A model generated the notes under the pieces. That model was given only the letters and a program-made list of their open reading frames with translations, was not told the DNA's origin and ran no database searches. A DNA stretch of 39,988 bases from UBA4729 sp039931245. GTDB lineage: Bacteria; Patescibacteriota; Saccharimonadia; Saccharimonadales; UBA4665. The translations under genes and the position numbers were made by a program. The DNA is taken from assembly GCA_039931245.1 (NCBI GenBank), contig JBDTSH010000022.1, positions 1 to 39,988 of the forward strand, read 5' to 3'. Shown here piece by piece: positions 30,879-38,062 of this stretch (positions are counted from its first letter, which is position 1; each line of letters starts with the position of its first letter).

Positions 30879-30968
30879 GAAGTTGGGATAATCGGAGACG
30901 CCGGCCAAGGAGGGAATAGCCCCCGACGGGCCGGTAGCGTGGAGCCGAACTCCGTCGACCTCAACTTC
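30879..30968. ncRNA. Candidate structured RNA, nested long hairpin
   Basis: Four helices nest inside one another: 30879-30887 with 30960-30968 (9 pairs, one G-T), 30893-30897 with 30950-30954 (5), 30898-30906 with 30929-30934 plus 30938-30940 (9 pairs around a 3-base bulge), and GGG/CCC at the tip (30912-30914 with 30920-30922). It lies between the 670-aa gene and tRNA-Ala with no open reading frame. The strand is unsure: a plus-strand RNA would end at the hairpin at 31001-31040. No known class is recognised; SRP and 6S landmarks are absent. Confidence 0.4.
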
Positions 30969-31000
30969 CCTGTGAGTGACCGTCAGTAGCAACCTTTATG

Positions 31001-31040
31001 ATATAGAAAGGCCCAAACTTTCGTCTGGGCCTTTCTATAT
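31001..31040. terminator. 15-base perfect hairpin at the tRNA-Ala 3' end
   Basis: Arms 31001-31015 and 31026-31040 are perfectly complementary, 10-base loop. On the minus strand GGGCCTTTCT resembles an intrinsic terminator for tRNA-Ala; on the plus strand the same sequence could end a transcript from the structured region. Confidence 0.6.
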
Positions 31041-31116
31041 GGTGGAGATACAGGGACTCAAACCCTGGACCTCTGCCCTGCCAGGGCAGCGCTCTAATCA
31101 ACTGAGCTATATCCCC
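31040..31116 (-). tRNA. tRNA-Ala (anticodon GGC)
   Basis: A complete 77-base cloverleaf with encoded CCA (31040-31042). The acceptor pair GGGGATA/TATCTCC contains the G3-U70 wobble that marks alanine tRNAs. Anticodon loop CTGGCAG gives GGC. The T arm is CAGGG/CCCTG with loop TTTGAGT. Confidence 0.97.
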
Positions 31117-31138
31117 ACGTCGCTGGACACGGTTATTG

Positions 31139-31144
31139 ATTCTA
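31139..31144 (-). promoter_or_regulatory. Possible -10 of tRNA-Ala
   Basis: Minus strand TAGAAT, ~22 bases of leader before the tRNA 5' end at 31116. No clear -35; a tandem repeat occupies that area. Confidence 0.35.
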
Positions 31145-31150
31145 GACAAC

Positions 31151-31187
31151 AATAGCTGATGAATTCTAACAAAATAGCTGATGAATT
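31151..31187. repeat. Tandem 15-base direct repeat upstream of tRNA-Ala
   Basis: AATAGCTGATGAATT occurs twice (31151-31165 and 31173-31187), perfectly, with a 22-base period (two helical turns). It lies between the corA stop and the tRNA-Ala promoter. Confidence 0.7.
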
Positions 31188-31195
31188 AAAAGGGG

Positions 31196-32128
31196 CTAAA
31201 TGATTCGTTTTTTACGGGCAAAGTATATGATGCCACTAATGAGCAGCACATTAACGCTGACGATCATTTCGTAGGCCCACGGCGTAGCTTGGAATGGTAG
31301 CTTCACGTTCATGCCGTACATACCGAAGAAAACATTGGGCAGCGCGACGAGTATCGTCGCCAGCGTCAATAGGGTAATCGTGTGGTTCAGGTTGTTGCTG
31401 CTGATGGCCGAGTAGGCGTCACGGATGTTGGAAATCGAGCGCAAGTTGGATCGAATTGCCTCGATAGACTGTTCGTTATTGAGCAGTAAATCCTCAACAA
31501 TATCATGATCCTCGTCAAACATGGGTATTTGCTTACCCACCAGCAGGCGGCGCAGTGCCGCATTGGTCGGCTGGAGTGAAGACTGAAACTCATTCAGATC
31601 ATTTTCGATAGTCACAAAGTCTAGTAAATCTTGGTTGGTAATACTGTTGCCGCGGAGGCGGGACCGAATGGCTTTAATTTGGCGACTGGTTTTACTGATG
31701 AAGCCGTCATATTGGTCGCTAATGTGCGACAAAATTAATAAAACTAACTTCGCTCGTTGCGTTGTCGCAAAGGCCGTCCGTCCGCGCATCAAGAAATCGA
31801 GGGCCGGCAAATGAACTTGGCTGACGGTCAGGACGTGTTCCCCGCCGCTAAATATGATGAGTAATGGCGCAGTCGATAACTCACCGCGGTCATTGCGGTA
31901 GGCAAACCGGACATAGATGTAGGTATGCTCGCCTTCGCGCTCCAAACGGGGCATTTCGTCTTCGTCGAGGGCATCTTCCAAGTTACCCGGTTCCAGGTCG
32001 AAACGCTTGGCGAGCTGCTGAACTTCACTATCGGACGGCGCCTCGACATAGACCCAGGTGCCGCGTTGCAGCTCCTGCGATTCTAAGAGCTCGCTGCTCC
32101 GAATGCTTTTGTAAAAATATTTGATCAT
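31196..32128 (-). CDS. CorA-type magnesium/divalent cation channel
   Basis: A 310-residue CorA family protein. A large cytoplasmic funnel (~1-245) precedes two C-terminal TM helices, with the signature 'MYGMN' (GMN at 272-274) at the end of TM1, followed by 'VKLPF'. The short basic tail 'ARKKRII' follows TM2. It forms a pentamer importing Mg2+ (or Co2+/Ni2+); Ni2+ would be relevant to the Ni-SOD here, but that is speculation. The ATG at 32128 is preferred over 32185 because AGGAAGAG (32136-32143) lies 7 bases upstream and the -10 at 32148-32153 would exclude the longer form. Confidence 0.92.
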   Translation of the reverse strand: MIKYFYKSIRSSELLESQELQRGTWVYVEAPSDSEVQQLAKRFDLEPGNLEDALDEDEMPRLEREGEHTYIYVRFAYRNDRGELSTAPLLIIFSGGEHVLTVSQVHLPALDFLMRGRTAFATTQRAKLVLLILSHISDQYDGFISKTSRQIKAIRSRLRGNSITNQDLLDFVTIENDLNEFQSSLQPTNAALRRLLVGKQIPMFDEDHDIVEDLLLNNEQSIEAIRSNLRSISNIRDAYSAISSNNLNHTITLLTLATILVALPNVFFGMYGMNVKLPFQATPWAYEMIVSVNVLLISGIIYFARKKRII

Positions 32129-32147
32129 ACAGTGTCTCTTCCTGCTT

Positions 32148-32175
32148 ATTATACAGCCTGCCGGGCGGATGTCAT
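32148..32175 (-). promoter_or_regulatory. corA promoter
   Basis: Minus strand: ATGACA (32170-32175), 16-base spacer, TATAAT (32148-32153). Confidence 0.55.
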
Positions 32176-32182
32176 TACGGCT

Positions 32183-32216
32183 CAATAAATAGAGTCGAGC
32201 ACATTGCTCGACTCTA
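32183..32216 (-). terminator. Terminator of the lemA-HD operon
   Basis: A perfect 11-base stem (32190-32200 with 32206-32216), 5-base loop, followed on the minus strand by TTTATTG. Confidence 0.5.
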
Positions 32217-32232
32217 TAGTTCGTGCGCGCCC

Positions 32233-32256
32233 ACCCTAGCGGCGGGTGCTTTTTTA
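32233..32256 (+). terminator. Plus-strand hairpin with long T-run
   Basis: CACCC (32233-32237) pairs with GGGTG (32245-32249), then C and six T residues, with further T-rich sequence to 32277. No plus-strand gene precedes it, so it may end a small RNA that also includes the perfect hairpin at 32190-32216. Confidence 0.4.
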
Positions 32257-32340
32257 TTTTTGTAAAATTTTTATTTTGCCAAGCGCCGCTTGATGCGCAC
32301 GACTTACCATAAGCATAACGTATTAGTCGCCGCTGTCAAG

Positions 32341-32997
32341 CTACTTCTGACTTTGCCACTCGGCGTCGAACTCATCCAGAAAATCTTGTAGATAGCGGTG
32401 ACGGTGCTCGGCCAGTTCGCGGGCAGTATCGGTATATAAACGATTCTCGAGCAGCAGTAACTTCTCATAAAAATGATTGATTGTTGTACCCTTATTTTTT
32501 TTGTACGATTCAAACGAATCGTGACTAGTCGGGCTCTCCTCTGGGTCATAGATGGCCCGCTGATGAGCGCCGCCGTAGGCAAAGGCCCGGGCAATTCCAA
32601 TCGCCCCGATGGCATCGAGCTTATCGGCGTCATGGATGATTTTACCTTCAATTGTTTTCATATTGGACGCCACGCCGGCCCCCTTAAACGACACCGTGCG
32701 GATAATGTCTTCGATGTGGATGATCACCGCATCGTCAACCTTGAGACTGGTCAGCCATTCCCGAGCGGCCTTCGGTCCGGCCGCTTCATCGCCGTCGTGA
32801 AACTTCCAGTCGGCGATGTCATGCAGGAGGGCCCCCAGTTCAACCACCAGCCGATCGGCGCCCGTCTCACGGGCGGCAATCTTTTTGGACATTTGCCAGA
32901 CACGATACATATGCCACCAGTCGTGTCCCGTGCCTTCACCGCTGAACTTCGCTTTGACGAAGTCAGCAGTTTGGTCAATCAACCGGGTGGCGTCCAT
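32341..32997 (-). CDS. HD-domain phosphohydrolase
   Basis: A 218-residue HD superfamily protein. Metal ligands are visible as 'GHDWWHMYRV' (His25, His29), 'ALLHDIADWKFHDGDE' (His59-Asp60) and the later 'KIIHDADKLDAIGAIGIARAF', the usual pattern of the YedJ-like group. Such enzymes hydrolyse phosphate esters or nucleotides; the substrate is unknown. Its ATG shares one base with the stop of the VOC-like gene (TGATG), so the two are translationally coupled. It is the last gene of the lemA run. Confidence 0.9.
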   Translation of the reverse strand: MDATRLIDQTADFVKAKFSGEGTGHDWWHMYRVWQMSKKIAARETGADRLVVELGALLHDIADWKFHDGDEAAGPKAAREWLTSLKVDDAVIIHIEDIIRTVSFKGAGVASNMKTIEGKIIHDADKLDAIGAIGIARAFAYGGAHQRAIYDPEESPTSHDSFESYKKNKGTTINHFYEKLLLLENRLYTDTARELAEHRHRYLQDFLDEFDAEWQSQK

Positions 32998-33428
32998 CAG
33001 GCAGCCTGAGCGTTCCCGCGCTCGCCGGTGACTCGAATATAGTAGCCTTCCCGGAGCTTAAAGCGAAAGTCTTGAATGCCGGATGGCTGGATTTGAATAG
33101 TCGACACAAAAGGAATTTCGGCCGAATCATCGGTCCGCTTCAGGTCACCAATAGTTTGGTGGACAGCTTCCAGATCTTTAACCCAGACCCCAAGTTCCAG
33201 TTCGGTACCGACAATGTCGGTCGCGTCTGGTTGAGGCGCGAGGTTGGTAGTCTCGAGGATGTCCATCGTTGTTTCTGACAGCAGTAATCGTCCGGTACCT
33301 ATCGTCACTTCCGTAAGTCCGGGCTGGAGCTTCCGCACTATGGCATTTAAAAATACCTTCTTAAAGATATTTGCGGTCTTTGGAACGTTGTTAACATAGA
33401 TTCCGCTAAACATACTTGGTCGAACCAT
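32997..33428 (-). CDS. VOC/glyoxalase-like protein of unknown function
   Basis: A 143-residue protein with a VOC-like layout: 'MFSGIYVNNVPKTANIFKKVF' at the start, 'GTELELGVWVKDLEAVHQTI' in the middle and 'GIQDFRFKLREGYYIRVTG' at the end. Metal-binding residues are not obvious, so it may be a non-catalytic or ligand-binding member. AGGAGGG lies immediately upstream of the ATG at 33428 and is the strongest ribosome binding site in this run. It lies 13 bases after ligA and overlaps HD by one base. Confidence 0.7.
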   Translation of the reverse strand: MVRPSMFSGIYVNNVPKTANIFKKVFLNAIVRKLQPGLTEVTIGTGRLLLSETTMDILETTNLAPQPDATDIVGTELELGVWVKDLEAVHQTIGDLKRTDDSAEIPFVSTIQIQPSGIQDFRFKLREGYYIRVTGERGNAQAA

Positions 33429-33441
33429 GGGCCCTCCTTTT

Positions 33442-35466
33442 TTAATTTTTATGAATGATATCCAGAAGTTCTTCTTCGGTCAGCTGGGTCGTACCATACT
33501 TGGTTGCCTTGGCCAGTTTGGCAGCGCCGACATTTGCGCCAACGACTAAGTACGTCGTGTCTTTCCCGAGGGCACTCTGGAACGTGCCGCCCAAACTCCG
33601 AATTTTTTCGGCGGCTTGGTCACGCGACATGGTATCCAGTGTACCAGTAACGACAAAATTTAGGCCATGCAGAGGGCCAGTATTATGGCGCTCAAAATGC
33701 GGCTCAACTCCCAGTTGCGCGAACTTTTGCAGCAAATTCTGGTTTTCATCGAGAGCAAACCAAGCCATGATTGATTCCGCTACCACCGTCCCGATACCGG
33801 CGACCGCTTGGAGGTCGTCGAGCGAGGCTGAGGCTAGGCGCGGTAAGTCGCCAAAGGCTTCACTGAGGTCAATTGCTGTCTGAGCCCCGACATGGCGGAT
33901 ACCGAGACCGTATATAAAGCGCGGCAAGGGTGGTTGCTTGGTGGCGGCAATGCCAGTCACTAAGTTACGCGCCGAGAGGGCGGCGAAACGATCGACCTGT
34001 ACTAAGTGGGCTTCTTGTAAACCATAGATGTCAGCCAAATCCTCGACCAGTCCGGCGTCAACGAGGGCGGCCACATTTTTTTCGCCCAGGGTGTCGATGT
34101 CGAGCGCCCCTTTACTGGCAAAATGTTCGAGGGCCCGCTTGAGTAAGATTGGCCCGGAAGTGTTTTTCATACGATAGGCGACTTCGCCGGGCGGTCGTTC
34201 AAACTCGAGTTCAGGGTATTGCCGCTGGAGCTCGTGCGCCATATCAAACGGCTGGGCGGTCGTGGGCCTCAACTCCGTGAGGACGCGCAAAACTTGCGGG
34301 ATAATATCGCCGGCCTTGTAGATAATCACCGTATCACCGACGCGAATGTCTTTACGGGCCACCTCGTCGGCGTTGTGGAGCGTGGCGTGCTGGACGGTGC
34401 TGCCCGCCACAACGACCGGCTCAAAAACGGCGACGGGATTAGCGGTGCCCGTCCGACCGATGCTGAGGACAATATCTTTGACGGTCGTCGTTGCTTCTTC
34501 GGCGGCATATTTGAAAGCGACGGCGGCTCGAGGCGCTTTACCAACCGCTCCTAAGCGGGCATACAGCGAGCGGTCATTGAGCTTAATCACAAGTCCGTCG
34601 GTATTAAACGGCAAGGCGTGGCGGGCTTTGTCCCAGTGTGCACCGTAGGCCATGACCTGCTCAATCGTCGTAAAAACCTTGGCTTGGCGATTCACCGCAA
34701 TACCTAGTTCAGCCAATATTTTATAGGCGAACGCATTGGTCGGAAGCTCGCTCGGATCAGACCGCATGATATCGTAGGCGCGAAAACGCAGGGGACGGGT
34801 GGCGGCTAGTTTGGAATCCAACTGCCGAATAGTGCCGGCGGCCAGATTACGGGGATTAGCATAGAGCGGCTGATCGGCCGCCGCGCGGGCGATATTGAGG
34901 GCTTCAAAATCGGCTTTGTAGAGCACGACTTCGCCGCGAATTTCGGTACGGCCGACCAGAAACTTTTTAGTTTGCGCAGACGATCGCAATTGCAGCGGTA
35001 CATTCTCGATCGTCCGAACATTCCTGGTGACGTCTTCGCCGACAAAACCGTTGCCCCGCGTAATCGCCTGGGCGAACTGGCCGTCTTGATAGACCAGGGC
35101 ACAGGCTAACCCGTCCATCTTAATATCGGCAAAATAGGCTAATTTGCTGTCGGGCGCCAGCTTTTGGATTCGTTCAACCCAGGCAGTGACTTCGTCGGCG
35201 CTAAACACATCGTTCAGGCTCATCATCCGGGAACTGTGGGTGACCTGGCTAAATTTGTCGAGTGGCCGTCCGGCAATACGTTGGGTGGGGCTGTCGGCAG
35301 TCACGAGATCCGGGTACTTTGTTTCAAGCTGGGCGAGTTCGTGCTTTAAGCTATCGGCCGCCGCTTCGCTCATGATCGACTCGTCGAGGACGTGATAGTG
35401 ATAACGATAGTCGTTAATCAGCTCGCGTAATTTTTCGATTCGCTCGGCGGCCAGCTTCTTATTCAT
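33442..35466 (-). CDS. ligA: NAD-dependent DNA ligase, zinc-finger cysteines missing
   Basis: A 674-residue replicative ligase. The active Lys116 lies in 'ADIKMDGLA', with NAD-domain residues upstream ('YRYHYHVLDE') and 'NPRNLAAGTIRQLD' downstream. The OB fold, helix-hairpin-helix repeats ('GIGTVVAESIMAWF') and a C-terminal BRCT domain (~590-674) are present. The four-cysteine zinc finger normally around 405-435 is gone: that stretch reads 'QRQYPELEFERPPGEVAYRM' with no cysteine, and only one Cys exists in the whole protein. The ATG at 35466 overlaps the previous stop by 8 bases and starts the family core; the upstream in-frame ATG at 35520 is unlikely. Confidence 0.95.
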   Translation of the reverse strand: MNKKLAAERIEKLRELINDYRYHYHVLDESIMSEAAADSLKHELAQLETKYPDLVTADSPTQRIAGRPLDKFSQVTHSSRMMSLNDVFSADEVTAWVERIQKLAPDSKLAYFADIKMDGLACALVYQDGQFAQAITRGNGFVGEDVTRNVRTIENVPLQLRSSAQTKKFLVGRTEIRGEVVLYKADFEALNIARAAADQPLYANPRNLAAGTIRQLDSKLAATRPLRFRAYDIMRSDPSELPTNAFAYKILAELGIAVNRQAKVFTTIEQVMAYGAHWDKARHALPFNTDGLVIKLNDRSLYARLGAVGKAPRAAVAFKYAAEEATTTVKDIVLSIGRTGTANPVAVFEPVVVAGSTVQHATLHNADEVARKDIRVGDTVIIYKAGDIIPQVLRVLTELRPTTAQPFDMAHELQRQYPELEFERPPGEVAYRMKNTSGPILLKRALEHFASKGALDIDTLGEKNVAALVDAGLVEDLADIYGLQEAHLVQVDRFAALSARNLVTGIAATKQPPLPRFIYGLGIRHVGAQTAIDLSEAFGDLPRLASASLDDLQAVAGIGTVVAESIMAWFALDENQNLLQKFAQLGVEPHFERHNTGPLHGLNFVVTGTLDTMSRDQAAEKIRSLGGTFQSALGKDTTYLVVGANVGAAKLAKATKYGTTQLTEEELLDIIHKN

Positions 35467-36463
35467 TGAGCAGTTCCCGGTAGAGCGTATAGCCATAGCT
35501 ATGGACCGCCAGCAGGGCAAAAATTGTCAAACCGAAGAACACCACTTGTACAAGTGGGGTTATGAAAATTATAATCGGCACCATAATGACCGCGGTAATG
35601 ACCAGCAATACCAGTGGGAAAAAAAGCATTTTGCGCAGCACGGTCCAACGACGATGGCGGACCAGTTCACGGGCGCTCCGTAGAGCTTTGAACGGTGTCA
35701 TGTCAGGCAGAGTAATGATATAAAGCGCGAATATAGAGGCACTGGTCATGTAAAGACTCCAGCCGGCTAAGACGCCGAACAGGAGCGTCCAGATTAGTTT
35801 CTCAATCAGCAGGACGGCAATGCCATTGCTCGTCACCGTCGCGTAGAGCGATGCCCCGATCAGGAGTGGCAGCAGTTGGAGCCCAATGACGAGCAAGACC
35901 AGCCCAAACGGAATGAGGGGGGTCATGCTTTTATAGTAGGCATCACGGATACGGGGCTGCTGGCCGCTCAAAACTTGGCGCAAAGCCCAGATCATCACCA
36001 GACTGACCAGGAGCGCTAAGATAGACTGGTAGGCGCCGGCTGAATTGCTCGATCCTTTGCCGGCTGAACCGAGTAGAACAACAAAAATCGTCAGGCTGGA
36101 GGCGACCGAACTAAAATGTCCGCTGAATACCTGAGCCAGTTCCGTTTTGAGGTTACCCACATCAGTCCCGCTGGCCAAACCTTGCACCAGTACGATATTC
36201 AGCAGCCCATATATGACGGCAATGCCGCTAAAGAGCTTCTTGTGACGCCATAGTGTTAGGGCGGCTACCTTAGTAAGCAGCAGGACATTTGGCAAGCGGA
36301 CGGGGTGGCGAGTGCGGGTCCTGGTCGGCAGACTGGGCCGGCCCCGTCGCTTGACGGGACTCAGGTGGGAGCTGACAACCGAAGCCGCCGGCCCGTGAGG
36401 CGCCGCTTTAGCCGGCCGCGGCGTGGTTTTTTTGGAATAAATGTGTTTCGTCGGTTTAGTCAT
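35459..36463 (-). CDS. Hypothetical multi-pass membrane protein
   Basis: A 334-residue protein. The first ~65 residues are basic and Pro-rich (cytoplasmic, disordered). About six hydrophobic helices follow (~77-96, ~117-134, ~143-163, ~182-207, ~217-247, ~283-326, the last likely a pair). 'SARELVRHRRWTVLRKMLFFP' between the last helices is a cytoplasmic amphipathic stretch often seen in uncharacterised membrane proteins with a DUF975-like or glycerophosphodiester-diesterase-like membrane domain; this resemblance is weak. It overlaps ligA by 8 bases and follows htpX by 20, so it belongs to the lemA-HD run. Function unknown. Confidence 0.75.
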   Translation of the reverse strand: MTKPTKHIYSKKTTPRPAKAAPHGPAASVVSSHLSPVKRRGRPSLPTRTRTRHPVRLPNVLLLTKVAALTLWRHKKLFSGIAVIYGLLNIVLVQGLASGTDVGNLKTELAQVFSGHFSSVASSLTIFVVLLGSAGKGSSNSAGAYQSILALLVSLVMIWALRQVLSGQQPRIRDAYYKSMTPLIPFGLVLLVIGLQLLPLLIGASLYATVTSNGIAVLLIEKLIWTLLFGVLAGWSLYMTSASIFALYIITLPDMTPFKALRSARELVRHRRWTVLRKMLFFPLVLLVITAVIMVPIIIFITPLVQVVFFGLTIFALLAVHSYGYTLYRELLNE

Positions 36464-36483
36464 AATGTGTCTTATTGCTACTT

Positions 36484-37365
36484 TTAGGCGTGACTTTCCA
36501 TTTCCCGCAAGCGGGCAATCCGTTCGGCAATCGGGGGGTGGGTGCTGAATAGGTTGGCCAGGCCTTTCCCCCGCAATGGATTGGCAAAAAATAAATGGGC
36601 GGTAGCGGTATTTTGTTTTTTCAAGGCACTCCCGGACTGGCCTATTTTGGTGAGGGCGCTGGCCAGTCCTTCGGGATAACGCGTCGTTAAGGCACCAGTC
36701 GCGTCAGCCAGGTACTCGCGCTGACGCGAAATAGCCAGTTGGATCAAGGCGGCCACGATGGGGGCTAAGATTGCCGCGGCGATTCCTAGCACGAAAAAAA
36801 CCGAGCTGTTGTTGTCTTCGCGGTCGTCCCCCCGAAAAAATGTCAGACGGAGCAAAATATCGGCGATCAATGATATGACCGCTGTCAGGGCGAAGGCGAT
36901 CATACTGACGCGAATATCATAATTCTTGATATGCCCCAGCTCATGCGCCAAAACACCCGTCAGCTCATTGTCGTCCATCATAGCGAGCAAGCCGCTGGTG
37001 GTGGCGACTGCAGAATGCCGCGGGTCGCGTCCCGTCGCAAAGGCATTGGGGGCCGGGTCATTAATAATGTAGACCAGCGGCATAGGCAAACCGTCGGTGA
37101 TGGCCAGATTCTCGACTATCCGCCATAAGCGCGGATTGTCGCTTTTTTGAATCTTTTGGGCGCCGCTGACCGCCAAGCTCAGCTTACTGCCCGAATAATA
37201 GGTCAGGGCCGCGTACAGGGTCGCGCCAATCAACCCACCGTAAAATACCTGGTGGTTGCCGCCGAAATAGGCAGCCAGTAGCGCCGCCAAAGCGGCGACT
37301 AAGGCAACAAAGCTGACCATGATGAGAATTGTTTTGCGCTTGTTCGCGCTAATTTGACTATACAT
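36484..37365 (-). CDS. htpX: Membrane zinc metalloprotease HtpX
   Basis: A 293-residue M48 peptidase. The zinc motif 'HELGH' is at 141-145, a third ligand Glu is in 'REYLADATGA', two N-terminal TM helices (~12-32, ~38-57) and two more (~158-178, ~188-212) are present. HtpX degrades damaged membrane proteins and works with FtsH in quality control. It lies 60 bases downstream of lemA, a frequent pairing. The ribosome binding site is weak, so co-translation with lemA is likely. Confidence 0.94.
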   Translation of the reverse strand: MYSQISANKRKTILIMVSFVALVAALAALLAAYFGGNHQVFYGGLIGATLYAALTYYSGSKLSLAVSGAQKIQKSDNPRLWRIVENLAITDGLPMPLVYIINDPAPNAFATGRDPRHSAVATTSGLLAMMDDNELTGVLAHELGHIKNYDIRVSMIAFALTAVISLIADILLRLTFFRGDDREDNNSSVFFVLGIAAAILAPIVAALIQLAISRQREYLADATGALTTRYPEGLASALTKIGQSGSALKKQNTATAHLFFANPLRGKGLANLFSTHPPIAERIARLREMESHA

Positions 37366-37425
37366 ATAGGCTCAACTATTAGATTTTACAAGTGACATTC
37401 AGGACGGCTTCGGACAACTCTGCTC

Positions 37426-37992
37426 TTAGAACTTGACACTGACTGGTTCCTGGACGGCGGCCGTGGCGGCTTCATCCAGCTCGAAGAACTCTTTATCTTG
37501 GTTGAACCCGAGCATGCCGGCAAACAGCTTCGTCGGAAAGACTTTGCGTTTAGTGTTAAAATCACGGACGACCCCGTTGTAAAAGCGGCGCGAGGCTTGG
37601 ATTTTATCTTCGGTATCGGTAACCTCGGCCTGCAGTTGCTGAAAGTTCTGCGAAGCTTTCAAATCCGGGTAAGCTTCAGCGACAGCAAACAAACTCTTCA
37701 TAGTATCGCTGAACTGATTCTCGGCTTTGGCAGTTTCTGCCACGCCCTGGGCGTTCATGGCGTTGGCGCGGGCGGCGGTCACCTTTTCAAATACTCCCGC
37801 TTCGTGGGCAGCGTAACCTTTGACGGTGTTGACCAAATTGGGAATTAAATCGTAACGACGCTTCAGTTGAACGGTAATATCACTCCACGCTTCACTGGCC
37901 TGCTGATTGAGACGGACGAGCCCGTTATACATAGCTGCACCGAAGATAACTAGCAGGACGATTACAACAAGTACAATAACAATGAGGGACAT
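37426..37992 (-). CDS. lemA: LemA family protein
   Basis: A 188-residue protein with one N-terminal TM helix (~2-23) and the LemA coiled helices: 'YNGLVRLNQQASEAWSDITVQLKRRYDLIPNLVNTVKGYA' and 'RRFYNGVVRDFNTKRKVFPT'. The function of LemA is poorly known; in many bacteria it is encoded with htpX, as here. AAAGGAG lies just before the ATG, and a -10 (TATACT, 38020-38025) gives a short leader. It begins the six-gene run lemA, htpX, membrane protein, ligA, VOC-like, HD. Confidence 0.95.
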   Translation of the reverse strand: MSLIVIVLVVIVLLVIFGAAMYNGLVRLNQQASEAWSDITVQLKRRYDLIPNLVNTVKGYAAHEAGVFEKVTAARANAMNAQGVAETAKAENQFSDTMKSLFAVAEAYPDLKASQNFQQLQAEVTDTEDKIQASRRFYNGVVRDFNTKRKVFPTKLFAGMLGFNQDKEFFELDEAATAAVQEPVSVKF

Positions 37993-38019
37993 TCGTTTCT
38001 CCTTTAATTTATAGTCTTA

Positions 38020-38025
38020 AGTATA
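38020..38025 (-). promoter_or_regulatory. -10 box of the lemA-HD operon
   Basis: Minus strand TATACT, predicted start near 38013, ~20-base leader carrying AAAGGAG. It is divergent from the carboxypeptidase gene. Confidence 0.5.
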
Positions 38026-38062
38026 CAGCAGAGCGAGCTACCGTGTATCATAAAAGGAACAT

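Noticed and set aside
30961..31152. 63-codon minus-strand frame across tRNA-Ala
   Set aside because: It reads through the tRNA and its terminator; not coding.
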